Below, one piece after another: positions 1 through 12,190 of a stretch of 64,000 bases of DNA. The translations under genes and the position numbers were made by a program. Origin of the DNA: Aplectana chamaeleonis (Eukaryota > Nematoda > Chromadorea > Rhabditida > Cosmocercidae); assembly GCA_029168955.1 (NCBI GenBank), contig JAPDOI010000107.1, positions 62,001 through 126,000 of the forward strand. The letters run 5' to 3'. The notes beneath the pieces are model-generated. The model ran no database searches, was not told where the DNA came from, and worked only from the letters and a program-made list of their open reading frames with translations. Numbering within the stretch: the first letter of the stretch is position 1; every line of letters begins with the position of its first letter.

Positions 1-3000
1 CGTCATCGGGACGTCATGAAAGTGCATCTGGCTTCTGATGACGTCATCGGGACGTCAGGAAAAGTGCATCTGGCTTCTGATGACGTCATCGGGACGTCAG
101 GAAAAGTGCATCTGGCTTCTGATGACGTCATCGGGACGTCGTGAAAAGTGCTTCTGGCTTCTGATGACGTCATCAGGACGTCATGAAAAGTGCATCTGGC
201 TTCTGATGACGTCATCGGGACGTCATGAAAAGTGCATCTGGCTTCTGATGACGTCATCGGGACGTCATGAAAAGTGCATCTGGCTTCTGATGACGTCATC
301 GGGACGTCATGAAAAGTGCATCTGGCTTCTGATGACGTCATCGGACGTCGCGAAAAGTGCATCCATTTGATGACGCCATTACCGGGACGTCATGAAAAGT
401 GCATCTGGTTTGATGACGTCATCGGGACGTCAGGAAAGTGCATCTGGCTTCTGATGACGTCATCGGGACGTCATGAAAGTGCATCTGGCTTCTGATGACG
501 TCATCGGGACGTCAGGAAAAGTGCATCTGGCTTCTGATGACGTCATCGGGACGTCAGGAAAAGTGCATCTGGCTTCTGATGACGTCATCGACGTCAGAAA
601 AGTGCATCTGGCTTCTGATGACGTCATCGGGACGTCGAAAAGTGCATCTGGTTTGATGACGTCATCGGGACGTCATGAAAAGTGCATCTGGCTTCTGATG
701 ACGTCATCGGGACGTCAGGAAAGTGCATCTGGCTTCTGATGACGTCATCGGGACGTCGAAAAGTGCATCTGGCTTCTGATGACGTCATCGGGACGTCATG
801 AAAAGTGCTTCTGGCTTCTGATGACGTCATCGGGACGTCATGAAAGTGCATCTGGCTTCTGATGACGTCATCGGGACGTCAGGAAAAGTGCATCTGGCTT
901 CTGATGACGTCATCGGGACGTCATGAAAAGTGCATCTGGCTTCTGATGACGTCATCGGGACGTCAGGAAAAGTGCATCTGGCTTGATGACGTCATCGGGA
1001 CGTCAGGAAAGTGCATCTGGCTTCTGATGACGTCATCGGGACGTCATGAAAGTGCATCTGGCTTCTGATGACGTCATCGGGACGTCATGAAAAGTGCATC
1101 TGGTTTCTGATGACGTCATCGGGACGTCGAAAAGTGCATCTGGCTTCTGATGACGTCATCCGGGACGTCATGAAAAGTGCATCTGGCTTCTGATGACGTC
1201 ATCGGGACGTCGTGAAAAGTGCATCTGGCTTCTGACGACGTCATTGGGACGCGTGAAAAGTGCATCTGCCTTCTGATGACGTCATCGGGACGTCGCGAAA
1301 AGTGCATCTGGCTTCTGATGACGTCATCGGGACGTCATGAAAAATGCATCTGGCTTCTGATGACGTCATCGGGACGGCGGGGAAAGTGCATCTGGCTTCT
1401 GCTGACGTCATCGGGACGTCATGAAAGTGCATCTGGCTTCTGATGACGTCATCGGGACGTCAGGAAAAGTGCATCTGGCTTCTGATGACGTCATCGGGAC
1501 GTCATGAAAAGTGCATCTATTTGATGACGTCATCGGGACGTCAGCGAAAAGTGCATCTGGCTTCTGATGACGTCATCGGTACGTCGTGAAAAGTGCATCT
1601 GGCTTCTGATGACGTCATCGGGACGTCGTGAAAAGTGCATCTGGCTTCTGATGACGTCATCGGGACATCATGAAAAGTGCATCTGGCTTCTGATGACGTC
1701 ATCGGGACGTCGAAAAGTGCATCTGGCTTCTGATGACGTCATCGGGACGTCATGAAAAGTGCATCTGGCTTCTGATGACGTCATCGGGACGTCATGAAAA
1801 GTGCATCTGGCTTCTGATGACGTCATCGGGACGTCAGGAAAAGTGCATCTGGCTTCTGATGACGTCATCGGGACGTCGTGAATAGTGCTTCTGGCTTCTG
1901 ATGACGTCATCGGGACGTCGAAAAGTGCTTCTGGCTTCTGATGACGTCATCGGGACGTCGTGAAAAGTGCATCTGGCTTCTGATGACGTCATCGGGACGT
2001 CGTGAAAAGTGCATCTGGCTTCTGATGACGTCATCGGGACGTCATGAAAAGGCATCTGGCTTCTGATGACGTCATCGACGTCGCCAGAAAAGTGCATCTG
2101 GCTTCTGATGACGTCATCGGACGTCATGAAAAGTGCATCTGGCTTTGATGACGTCATCGGGACGTCATGAAAGTGCATCTGGCTTCTGATGACGTCATCG
2201 GGACGTCAGGAAAAGTGCATCTGGCTACTGATGACGTCATCGGGACGTCAGGAAAAGTGCATCTGGCTTCTGATGACGTCATCGGGACGTCATGAAAAGT
2301 GCATCTGGTTTCTGATGACGTCATCGGGCTACGTCGTGAAAAGTGCTTCTGGCTGATGACGTCATCGGGACGTCGTGAAAAGTTCTTCTGGCTTCTGATG
2401 ACGTCATCGGGACGTCATGAAAAGTGCATCTGGTTTCTGATGACGTCATCGGGACGTCATGGAAAGTGCATCTATTTCTGATGACGTCATCGGACGAAAG
2501 TGCATCTGGCTTCTGATGACGTCATCGGGACGTCATGAAAAGTGCATCTGGTTTCTGATGACGTCATCGGGACGTCATGAAAAGTGCATCTGGTTTGATG
2601 ACGTCATCGGGACGTCAGGAAAAGTGCATCTGGCTTCTGATGACGTCATCGGGACGTCGTGAAAAAGTGCGCCTGGCTGATGACGTCATCGGGACGTCAG
2701 GAGAAAAGTGCATCTGGCTTCAATGACGTCATCGGAACGTCAGGAAAAATTATCTGGCTTCTGATGACGTCATCGGGACGTCATGAAAGTGCATCTGGCT
2801 TTCTGATGACGTCATCGGGACGTCAGGAAAGTGCATCTGGCTACTGATGACGTCATCACGTCATGAAAAGTGCATCTGGCTTCTGATGACGTCATCGGGA
2901 CGTCATGAAAAGTGCATCCTGGCTTCTGATGACGTCATCAGACGTCATGAAAAGTGCATCTGGCTTCTGATGACGTCATCGGGACGTCAGGAAAAGTACA

Positions 3001-3440
3001 TCTGGCTTCTGATGACGTCATCGGGACGTCATGAAAAGTGCATCTGGCTGATGACGTCATCGGGACGTCGTGAAAAAGTGCTTCTGGCTTCTGATGACGT
3101 CATCGGGACGTCGTGAAAAGTTCTTCTGGCTTTGATGACGTCATCGGGACGTCGTGAAAAGTGCATCTGGCTTCTGATGACGTCATCGGGACGTAGTGCA
3201 TCTGGCTTCTGATGACGTCATCGGGACGTCAGCGAAAAGTGCATCTGGCTTCTGATGACGTCATCGGGACGTCGTGAAAAGTGCTTCTGGCTTCTGATGA
3301 CGTCATCGGACGTCGTGAAAGTTCAATTCTGATGACGTCATCGGGACGTCGTGAAAAGTGCATCGGGCTTCTGATGACGTCATCGGGACGTCATGAAAAG
3401 TGCATCTACTTCTGATGACGTCATCGGGACGTCGCGGTAA
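1..3440. repeat. 42-bp satellite array with a TGACGTCA palindrome in nearly every unit
   Basis: About eighty head-to-tail copies of a unit that can be written GATGACGTCATCGGGACGTC followed by ATGAAAAGTGCATCTGGCTT and CT. Units vary at the ATG/AGG/GTG after the second ACGTC and by 1-3 base indels in the A run. The array begins before the window. Each unit has the full palindrome TGACGTCA (the CREB/ATF consensus) and often a second ACGTCA half-site 13-14 bp away. Because 42 is divisible by 3, open frames cross the array on both strands as 14-residue repeats. They start and stop wherever an indel occurs and are not taken as protein. Confidence 0.97.
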
Positions 3441-3915
3441 AGTGCGGGCCTACCCCAGACGGGGGGGCACTCAAGATTCAAGTCAGAAATGGAATGAACC
3501 ACCGATCTATAACGCTATCAATCAAGTATTTCTACGGCTTCTGATGACGTTATGACGTCATCGGGACGTCATGAAAAGTGCGGGACTATCCTAGACGGGG
3601 GTGAAAGGCACACTCAAGATTCAAGAAGTCAGAAATGGAATGAACCACCGATCTATAACTATCAATCAGATTATTTCTACCAGAACTTCATCAACAACAA
3701 TGACTGATAGCGGCATCAAACATCTTTATCGGGTTTTCATTCATTTCATGGCTTTCTGATGACGTCATCGGGACGTCGTGAAAAGTGCTTCTGGCTTCTG
3801 ATGACGTCATCGGGACGTCATGAAAAGAAAGTGCATCGTAGTTTCTGATTACGTCAGTCGTCGAAAAGTGCGATTATTCGATGACGTCATCGACGTCAGT
3901 CAGAAATCAGATGAT
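3441..3915. repeat. Satellite edge with a duplicated ~95-bp non-satellite segment
   Basis: Two copies of a segment (about 3445-3537 and 3575-3680) share CAGACGGGGG, CACTCAAGATTCAAG and GAATGAACCACCGATCTATA. They are separated by one degenerate satellite unit, and more units follow at about 3755-3905. The array therefore ends in a higher-order repeat of satellite plus spacer, not at a sharp edge. Confidence 0.8.
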
Positions 3916-4800
3916 GTTTTCCGCAGGGCTACCGTAACCCTCCTTAGAATTATCAAGTGTCAGAAATATATGAGCACATCTGATAGCCTTCGAAAACCTA
4001 TATTCGAATAATTTCGACCTCCTCAGCCACTCCCAGTGGCTTCTCGAGGAGAGCGGTGTGTGAATGAATGCATACCGCTCCTCCGCTCTTTTATACCCCG
4101 CATGTTATGAGCGTGTGTTTACATTCTCTGCCAACGCGTAGCTAGATGCCTCCGAGGGCGCGGCCTGAAACGCCATTACCGGGTCCGTAGCAGGCAGAAA
4201 AAGGGTTCCTGGAAGCCGATAGCTAAAACCCGCATATTCTTGTGTCGTTTCGAACCACTGTTCTCTCAGGCGCTAAACCGTATATTCTCGCTATAATTTT
4301 GAGAATCTGCAATTTCGCGACAGCCTGTGTTAATTCAATCCCAAACCCGCGTTGGCTACGCGGAACACTTCTGATGCCAGTTTGAACAGTGTCGGGACAG
4401 TACTGATAACGAAAATTCGTACTATCGATTCTGAACGAAATCGACTATTCGAAATATCGATATTCGATCATTATTCGCAATTCGACTGTCAGCAAAACCC
4501 TCATATCTGATTCATGAATCTATATTCGTAACTGGTCGAGTAAGCAGCCATTACCGGGTCCTACACAGAAATTCCTGGAAGGGCCAGTGCACCAGCACTT
4601 CTGTAGGTCAGGACTGTGAGTAACTGAAATTTTGAAATTCGTAGATCGCAATTCTCAAAAACCCTCATAATTCATGAATCGTAATTCGTAACTGGTCAGT
4701 AATGGACTCAAACACAGGCCCAACCCTCATCAAACATGGAAACGCCTCAACTTTCCAGTAATGATCTGTGTTTCAAAAAAAACCTGTTTTCGACAAGTAC
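3916..4800. other. No gene seen; short dispersed direct repeats
   Basis: No supported coding sequence. GCCATTACCGGG recurs at about 4171, 4551 and inside the satellite near 373. A segment around TTCATGAATC...ATTCGTAACTGGTC occurs at about 4511-4535 and again near 4672-4698, suggesting an old local duplication. Confidence 0.6.
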
Positions 4801-5220
4801 TTAAAGGCACAGTCCAACCTCAAAATTGATTTTTCGTTTTTCTGCCTGTTTTATAGAAAATTTCACGCTGATCACACTGGTGTCTCCAGAATCGCTCAGA
4901 AATCACTATGGACGGAGTTACGGCTCTTCAAAAAGTTCGATTTTGAAAGGCTAGAAGTTCGCGGACAAGTTATCTCGAGCCTGTATTTTCTCGTTATTCG
5001 CAACCATCTTTATGAAGCAGGCCAGAATATAAAGCCATACCGAAAACAAATCGAAGAACATAGGTTTCGAATAAAATCGTTCGCGTGTCTCTTCCCTACT
5101 GCGTTCGGAAACCTGGCAGTGGACGTTACCCATTTTGTTTTTCAAGGGGGCGTGGCTTACTTTTTCCTAGCTTTTTCTCGCTTATTTGAGCGAATTATTT
5201 TGAATTTTCTCATTTGAGCT

Positions 5221-6025
5221 GATGACACTAAGCTATTCTCCTACAATTCTCCTCGGTCTATACAGTCCGCCCTTGATGCGATTTTCGAGTGGTCTTCCGT
5301 TTGGGAACTCGATATCTCGTATGACAAAACTACAGTAATGATGATTGGTCCGAAACATCCCAGTGATTGTAGATTTTATTTAGGTGACCACGAATTAGGC
5401 ATCTCTCGCTCGATTCGCGACCTCGGGATACAATACTCTAGCACCCTCGCCTTTGATGAGTATGTGAACAGGATAACAACTCTCGCCCAGCAAAGGTCAA
5501 ATTTCATTTTACCAGCTTTCGCAACCAGAAAAACGGAAACACTTTTCAAACTTTTCTCAACATACGTGAGACCGCTTCTAGAGTATTGTACCCCCCCCAC
5601 TGTGGTCCCCTTCTAAGCAGACGTTGATTGATGCGGTGGAAGGTGTACAAAGGACTTCACGTATTTTTGCCAGAGCTGGTCTCTTTGGGGTATCCTACCA
5701 AGAGCGACTGTCCTACTTGAACGCTTCCACCCTGGTCTTTCGCAGAACCGTTTACGATCAAGTTTTGCTCTTCAAAATTATCCGTAATACAACTGACATA
5801 GACACCGAAAGTATGTTCACTTTTTCTAACACCAATTCCTTCACTAGGGGGCACCCGTTACGGCTATTAATGAATAAGGTCGGAACTCAACACTATAAGC
5901 AATCATTTCTGAATCGGGTCATCAAACTGTGGAATGAGCTCCCGACAGAAGCTGTTACTGCTACGTCATTCATCACTTTCAGTCGTGAACTTAATAAGTT
6001 TCTGTGCTCAAAGGGTTTCTATTAG
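5221..6025 (+). pseudogene. CR1-type reverse transcriptase, 5'-truncated 3' half
   Basis: The fragment starts inside RT catalytic motif C as DDTKLFS (the Y/F-A of the motif is lost). It continues through the usual CR1 RT tail: VWELDISYDKTTVM, RDLGI, TYVRPLLEYC, then EGVQRTSRIF, SYQERLSYLN and LWNELPTEA, ending at a TAG at 6023. One frameshift is visible in a run of eight C at about 5590-5598 between LLEYC and LWSPSK; otherwise the frame is open. Loss of the 5' part is typical of target-primed reverse transcription. It cannot be active: the endonuclease and most of the RT are missing. Assignment to CR1 rests on the motif order and spacing. Confidence 0.85.
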
Positions 6026-7131
6026 AGGTCTTCTATTTCACATGCGGGTGTTTATAAGATATGCGGATTTTCCGTAAAAGGCCTAAGGCTGTTTCTGAGG
6101 AGAGCGTTCTTTGAAGTTGATATCTGTTTTGCTCGTTTGTTTTATTTGCAGTTAACGTTGGTATGGTGTGATTATCGGCAATGCTATATGTGCTATGTCG
6201 GCAATCGGCAATATCGGTATTATCGGCAATGCTATATGTGCTATGCTGCTTGTAAGGCCACTTATCTCCGAGCCTGATTATTGATATAGTGGAGGATCGC
6301 AATAGTCAAAATCCAAAAGATCTTGCAATCTTGTCTACACTGAATGTTTTGTTTTCGTGTGGACGCCTCTTGGCATATTACTAGTGTTCCTCGTTCTTTT
6401 GCTATAAAGTAGGGCATCAGACGTTATTACATGATGGGCAGGTTGTTACATCTCAGCGCTGAGTTCCATTAATCGCTCTTACTCCATACCTTACCCTATG
6501 ATTTTTCCCTCCCATTCGTGCCCTGTATTTGATGCGCACCGTTTTCACCGAGTGGTATACTGGTGACATTTCATGGATAACATTCATTGTATGGTGGATA
6601 TAAATGAGAACTACAGTAAATGCACTACTATATTACTACAAATTTTGTTGATGAACCAAGCCCAGATACCTATTAGTGGCGGGAGGGCCGAATACGCACC
6701 AAGGATCCCACATGGTAGGGCAGCATTTGCAGCTACTATTCTTTGCTGATGAACACTTAATACAAGGCATACAAGGTAAAGAGTTTTTTTTCAACTCTCA
6801 CCCAAATCTCTACTAACAATGAAGCTTGATCTTCCTGGAATGTCACCTTTAACTCCTTGGTGGAAACCGTGCTACCCTCAGATCGCGTCTAATTCCCAAT
6901 AACTACATAATACGAGGATCTTCTTCAGATTGGAAGCTTCTGAGCAGTTTTCAAAGCGCGACAGCCGTTCAGATCAACGTAATTCGTCTCATGTGCTTCT
7001 TTTAATATTTCTACTCATAACTATGTCATATTTTTAATATAACCAGTCGTTCCGTTTCGTGTTGGTTTTCGTAAAATGTGGATGTTCTTCTCGACTGGAA
7101 TGAATAAATGAAATGAAATGAAATGAAATGA
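6026..7131 (+). mobile_element. CR1 3' region with (AAATG)n tail
   Basis: Sequence between the CR1 stop and a terminal GAATAAATGAAATGAAATG-type microsatellite (7099-7131), typical of a non-LTR 3' tail. At over 1 kb it is much longer than the ~130-bp 3' UTR of the related fragment near 43.6 kb, so another insertion probably lies inside. A 27-bp segment (ATTATCGGCAATGCTATATG...) is duplicated at about 6170 and 6219. Confidence 0.6.
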
Positions 7132-7210
7132 ATTGAGATTTCGCGCTTGGCAGGGTTGCTATAGGCGGCGACCGGACCATAATATCAACAATTACCTCTG
7201 AGGTTGGACT

Positions 7211-7253
7211 GTGCCTTTAAATAAACCCTTATCGGAGCGAATCTCTGGTCCGC
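7211..7253 (+). repeat. 43-bp inverted repeat partner of 12991-13033
   Basis: GTGCCTTTAA followed by ATAAACCCTTATCGGAGCGA and ATCTCTGGTCCGC is repeated exactly in inverse orientation at 12991-13033. It contains a family-2 MITE terminus plus its immediate flank, so the same MITE-flank junction is present at two loci. Confidence 0.85.
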
Positions 7254-7654
7254 AATTGCAGACACCCGCTGTGGCAGCACGCGACACGATGACAGTCGTG
7301 GTGCGACCATGTAGTCCCGGCACGATTAACATTCGACCCAGCACGATTTTGTCGTATTATGTGCTGCAACAGCGTTTATCCATCACTGCGAACCGAAATT
7401 TCCTTCTCAAAGGGACAATACTGGTCGAATGCGCAAATCCTCCTCTATCCAACGCTTTTTTTGGGTTTTCAGCCAAACTTGGCGGTTTCCGAAATTAAAA
7501 CTGAAATTTGATGGAGATTCAGGGTACCGACTGAGCGTCTACTATTTTTTAGTAGCCAAAGCTAAAGCCGCAAAAATTGGTAGGGCAATTGAACCCACGA
7601 CATATGCGCTAGATCTTTCTCAATAGAGCGAGATTTGTATACTTTTATCAACCT

Positions 7655-8092
7655 TTAAAGGCAGTGTTCACGATAAATTTCACTTCCGCTATCTCCACGG
7701 CTTACGGAAGGTCTGGTGCCCTATATAGCAAGGTATGCTTAAGAAGGACACGAAAGACGCGTTTTTGAGCCAAAATAGGCCCTCCCTTGCTTACGTTGAT
7801 TTTTGAGCGTGGAGGAATTGACCGCTAGAAGGATGATACCTATCAGTGCAATGAAACGATCAACTCACTTATCAGCACTTCCTTGACATGATCATTCCTG
7901 TAATCTGAGTCTTCATTTGTTCATTCCGAGGGGGCGGATTTGGTTCACCAAAACGCTTGTTTGCAGTCGTTATTTTGCCGCTTCTGGCTCGTTTTCTACG
8001 GCTCTATCGACACTGGGAGCCTAGGATCCTTCTCACATATCATTTCAGTGTGGAAAGTCAACGAGGATGATCATCGTGAACGCTGCCTTTAA
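7655..8092. mobile_element. TTAA MITE, family 1
   Basis: TTAA+AGGCAGTGTTCACGAT at 7655 and ATCGTGAACGCTGCCT+TTAA ending at 8092. The terminal inverted repeats are about 17 bp with one mismatch. No coding capacity. TTAA duplications are typical of piggyBac-type cut-and-paste elements, although the ends do not start with the CCY common in that group. Confidence 0.85.
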
Positions 8093-8566
8093 CAAAGTGG
8101 TTCTACGGCTGTCGACCACAGCTAATTCGGATTTTGTTATTTTTGTCGATTTTTGAAAACGAAATAAAACAAGGATAATGCTGATTAGGTGAAAAAATAA
8201 GTATTACTCAAAAAGGTGAAGTAAATATCAATTAGCAGCATGTTTTGCTGCTCATACTCGTTCAGGCAGAAAATGTGGTTGTCGGAGAACTCACACGTCC
8301 CGAAATTCTCACCCATCTAAAACATCGCAACAAGTGAGGGCCCCCTCCCTTTTCCAAGTCAAAGGACCAAGTTGTCTGGAGGATTTACAATCCACACGAA
8401 GTCGGATTTCCAACTCGCCTTGTTTTGCATTCATGTCATTACCTAATAACGCGGCGGGTGTGACTTCTCATAGAATCAGAAAATGTCGATGTAACAAAGA
8501 GATACTGCTTTAGTGCTGCTTGCGATCAGACCGAGGAATTCCGCATAGACCAAGAAAGCCTTTGGC

Positions 8567-9068
8567 TTAAAAGCAGTGTTCACGATGATTTTCGTTCCCA
8601 AGTTTTCCACTCAAAGCAATGCGTTGGCCACCAAGTGTTACCAAAATTGCGAAAAAATGGCGATAAACGCATTTAAACGTCGTATTTCAGTGACGTTATT
8701 CTACGACATGGACTAGTTGTCCGGTTGTATGAACATTTTCATAGTGGTTGTCACCGGTAAAAAATGGGGCTAACCAAAAATGGAAGAATATTTTATGCAA
8801 AACAGGATTAGTTGGGGTCTGAAAGAGTGTTCGAAGCAACAGAAAGTAGAGAATTGCAGAGGACGGTTTCACATAAGATTACATTGTCACAACAAACACT
8901 TCCTGTGATACTTAAGAGGCTGGGTGATACTTAGGGATTTCGTGTAACTTCTGGTACTTCTGGTGCGTGTTTTTCAATTTTTACGGTATTTTAGGTCTAC
9001 CCGGGGACCACTTAATCATTATAGTGCATAATCTCAAAACTGAAGATTATGGTGAACACTGCCTTTAA
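8567..9068. mobile_element. TTAA MITE, family 1
   Basis: Left TTAA+AAGCAGTGTTCACGATGAT at 8567 and right GGTGAACACTGCCT+TTAA ending at 9068. About 500 bp, non-coding, interior different from the 7655 copy. Confidence 0.8.
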
Positions 9069-9766
9069 CGCCTATTCGCCTGCCATGCTCCCGCTATCCA
9101 TTCGGAAGGGTCTTTTAGCGCCGTCGGTCCAACCGGTCTTACTATCTGGGCCCAAATGCCCTATAGATACTCTGGAACTATCAGCGCTATTCATCTCAAA
9201 CTTCTGTATCTCATGAGTCAACCCTTGCGATCTGGTGGAGAAACCCTTTTTACTGAAGGGATTCAAATTATTTGATCAAATTTGGCCTTTTTGAGCAACT
9301 GATAACGGTCAACGAAAGCGATGTTCGTCGATAGAGGTTTGTCAACACCTCATGGTATTCATTTCTGATCACAGACTTCCTTCAACTAGACGAAATTGCT
9401 TTCACGCTGATAGCCATCACGACGTGTATCAGAGGACAGTTTTTCTCTTACGAGAGTTTTTATGAGGTGAACGTTTACAGATTTCGGATAAATTTGACTT
9501 CAAAACTTTCCCAATATGAGCAGCAGATCTGCCGGTTACACCTAAACACTGTTTTCAATAATTATATTTCGCCATAACTAGCCGCTCCGCTGCTGGTTAC
9601 CTCTAACATGAGTTTCGGAAAAAATGGCTTCAAAAAATTGCAATTAGAAGAAACGATGGAGGAGAAGTCAAAACAATGGAAAAGACGGAACGAGCGTCGC
9701 CGATATAGCGGAGAGGGCGTCATACGGGTGCAGCGCGAGCGAGACTTCAGGCCACATACCCTAAGG
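9069..9766. other. No gene or clear repeat boundary seen
   Basis: Several short open frames without coding character. A GC-rich stretch from about 9690 leads into the foldback at 9767. GCCGCTCCGCTGCTGG at about 9581 resembles the inner part of the small element at 21204-21328. Confidence 0.5.
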
Positions 9767-10247
9767 CGACGTTCAGAGTTTAGACGCGGCGATGCGATTG
9801 GAAATGTCAGTGAGACGCGAAAATCCCGTCGCGCAGGTATTCAGGTGTGAACGCTGCGCGAACGCTGGGCGCCTACGTGCAATTGGGCACGTACGCAATT
9901 TCTCATAAACAAGCAACGACAATTTTTTGTAACGCTACCAACAGTTTTTTTGTGTTCTTCCAAGTGCATGTGATCCTAAGTATGCTCCTTTCATTCCTTT
10001 CCTTGTTAGACCTGGTTGTTTCAACGAAAAAACACTGAAGAAAATCAGCAACGGGTTTGCCATCGCGTCGCGTTGCATTGCAAGGCGACGCGATGGTCGT
10101 CGCGCAAAGGCAAATTTCGCTTTTTTCTGAATGTATCGCGCCTATTCACTGCGAACACCCAGCGAAGACGCGAGGCGACGTCGCGTGATCGATACGTAGG
10201 CTGAATATAACATCGCGACGCGCTGCGAATGAACTCTGAACGCAGCG
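9767..10247. mobile_element. Foldback element rich in GCGACGCG motifs
   Basis: CGACGTTCAGAGTT at 9767 is inverted as AACTCTGAACGCAGCG ending at 10247. Inner inverted matches include GTGAACGCTGCGCGAACGCTGGGCGC against a GCGCC...GAACACCCAGCG block near 10140. Within it CCATCGCGTCGC and GGCGACGCGATGG (about 10059-10095) form a strong local hairpin. No coding region. Exact termini and target duplication are uncertain. Confidence 0.55.
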
Positions 10248-10494
10248 TAACAAAACGCCCGCTCGTGACGCGCTGGTGTTGTATGAATAGCGCAATAGAG
10301 CAGCTGTGGGTGGCATCAGACAGCTGCTAGTGTTGAAACGATACGTATCGACTTTGCGTGCCGCCACTTATGAATGCCTGAGCGGAATATTGAAAATATT
10401 GAGCAGTTCAAAAGCTTTCCACGCCATGTTTGAAAACTGCCTCTTCAAAGCAGTAGAGTCGCAAAACTCTGAATTCGGTAGACCCGTAGTTAAA

Positions 10495-10715
10495 TTAATT
10501 CATTCATTCGAAATTAATCGATTATCGATATTCATTCATTCGAAATAGAAAATCGAATATATCCATTCATTCGTTTATTCGAAGAATTTGAAGTTGAATA
10601 TATTCATTCATTTGTTCATTCAAAAAATTTGAAGTCGAATATATCCATTCATTCGTTTATTCGAAAAATTTTAGGTCGAATATATTCATTCATTCATTCA
10701 TTCATTCATTCGGTC
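10495..10715. repeat. Degenerate TTCATTCATTCG tandem repeats
   Basis: Four ~60-bp units built on (TTCATTCATTCG)n with intervening AATTTGAAGTCGAATATA, ending in a pure (ATTC)n run at about 10685-10712. Confidence 0.85.
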
Positions 10716-10747
10716 CGTTTAGTGGAAAAGCACAACTATAATACATA

Positions 10748-10895
10748 TTTAAAGCCTAGCTTGCTTGAATGAGTCCGGGCGGAGCAAGCAGCGGAGCGGT
10801 CGGTCATGGCAAAGCATAAAAGTGATATGGAGATTATGACATGATAAGCACAATAACTCTTGCTTCGACCGGCTAAAACTTAGCGAGCTAGGCTA
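10748..10895 (+). mobile_element. Small TIR element, family 5
   Basis: Starts TTTAAAGCCTAGCTTGCT and ends AGCGAGCTAGGCT, imperfect inverted ends about 148 bp apart. The interior GCGGAGCAAGCAGCGGAGCG and the following CGGTCATGGC recur in related copies at 17244 (+) and 21204-21328 (-). Confidence 0.65.
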
Positions 10896-11079
10896 TATGT
10901 ACATATACTTCTAAGACAGAAAATTCGGTAGTTCATAGTGAGGAATTTTGAAGTAGAAATATTCATTTTCGACAACGTTCTGGACTCGAAATTACTGTTT
11001 CGTAACGCTACTGTATGGGACTCGTCGAAAACAAATAAAAAATTTTCTCATAACTGGAATCGGACCTTTTCGAAGCATG

Positions 11080-11153
11080 ATATGGCAATACGGCGCATTG
11101 TGAGCGTAAAAAAGCGTCGCGAAACGCGAAAAAATGCTCGGTACTGTAGTGAT
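11080..11153. repeat. Dispersed repeat, related to 63826-63904
   Basis: ATGGCAATACGGCGCATTGT followed by GAGCG...AAAAAATGCTCG...CTGTAGT aligns with ATGGCGATGCTGCGCTTTGT near 63.83 kb in the same orientation. Function unknown. Confidence 0.6.
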
Positions 11154-11841
11154 CCCAAAAAAACTTCCTACTCTATCCGACTTGCCAGCCAACGAAGTTT
11201 CTGATTGGGTTTTGCAAGCGGATAGTGCATCATGTTTGACAGATTTGGTGTTTCAATACGAATGAATGCATGTGAGCACGTATGTAGTAAGAACACACTA
11301 CATTTTTTTGTGAAATTCCAAAGCTTTCGATTTCGATGGGTAGCAATAATGAATCCTTCATGCGAAACAATATGTCTTTGAATGGCACGTATACAGTCGG
11401 CACGGATCACACGGATACTTTGCGTTCCTCTTAGTTTGTTGACGCAGACTCGATGCACATATACTATAATATACGTGAACCGAGTTTGTGCCAACGCTCA
11501 ATAAGGGACGCGAAGTATCAGTGTGATCCCTGCCGACTGTATGTACATTCTGAATATTGTAGAAAGATCACAGCCGGGCGAGCAAATGATGCCGTGGTCA
11601 GCAAAAACAGTTTCTCTTTTGAACTACGAGCAATCATCAACAAAGACAATGAAGTCGGGGAGAGAGACTTTAACCAACTCCAAGGTTCAGCGGTTGACAC
11701 CCCATCGATGGAGTAGAAGCCAACATGCTAATGTTGAGCAGAATCAAACACATACGTTACTAATCTGAGAGAATCTCCCGCCATCGTTCGCGTTCAGAAT
11801 CCCCTTCGTTTCTGGTAGGGACCGAGAGAATACTAGCATGG
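11154..11841. other. No gene seen
   Basis: Overlapping open frames on both strands with no recognisable domain or splice structure. The end leads into a tandem repeat. Confidence 0.45.
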
Positions 11842-12190
11842 GGCTATCGCGGGACGTTTGCGAGATTCTGCCAATCTCAAACCGAGAGCGTACCGCGTTC
11901 GTTCATAGGTGCTCCTGCGAAGCTCCATCGCGGAACCGCGAGGAAACGAACCAGGGACTATCACGGAACGATCGCGAGAATCTATTAGTTTCAGCCTGAG
12001 AGCCCACCGCGTCAGTACATTGATGTTTTCGGGGTTTCACATAACGGAGCCGCGATGAGGCAAGTTCGGAGCTGTCGCGGGACGATCGCGAGATTCTGCC
12101 AGCCTCCATCCCTGATCATACCGCGATCATATAAACCCTTCCCTATCGGTGTTTCACCCGAGCGAATGTTGCCTATCAGAGCAACACGAA
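11842..12190. repeat. Three ~115-bp tandem repeats
   Basis: Units start near 11842, 11954 and 12068 with GGNCTATCRCGGRACG-like sequence, then TCGCGAGATTCTGCC or GCGAGAATCTATTAG, then a CCGCGTTCG/CCGCGTCAG block. They are divergent but in register. A partial unit may precede at about 11770. Confidence 0.65.

Larger units (their letters stand above)
4801..7220. mobile_element. TTAA MITE (family 2) split by a CR1 insertion
   Basis: The left end TTAA+AGGCACAGTCCAACCTC at 4801 and right end GAGGTTGGACTGTGCCT+TTAA ending at 7220 are inverted. Interior motifs of the same family (GAGCGAATT, TCGCGCTTGGCAGG) lie at about 5190 and 7140, so a once ~480-bp MITE has been opened by the retrotransposon fragment at 5221-7131. 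Related copies are at 22720-23183, 61889-62373 and, cut by the window edge, 63918-64000. Confidence 0.82.

Noticed and set aside
3..3116. Long repeated open frames on both strands of the satellite (MTSSGRHEKCIWLL-type repeats)
   Set aside because: The 42-bp unit has no stop in several frames, so open frames are automatic; they break at every indel and lack independent start or splice signals.
1..3440. CRISPR array
   Set aside because: Units are contiguous without unique spacers, and the DNA is eukaryotic.
4768..5217. 149-residue open frame as a host gene
   Set aside because: It lies inside the left part of a TTAA MITE and has no domain or splice evidence.
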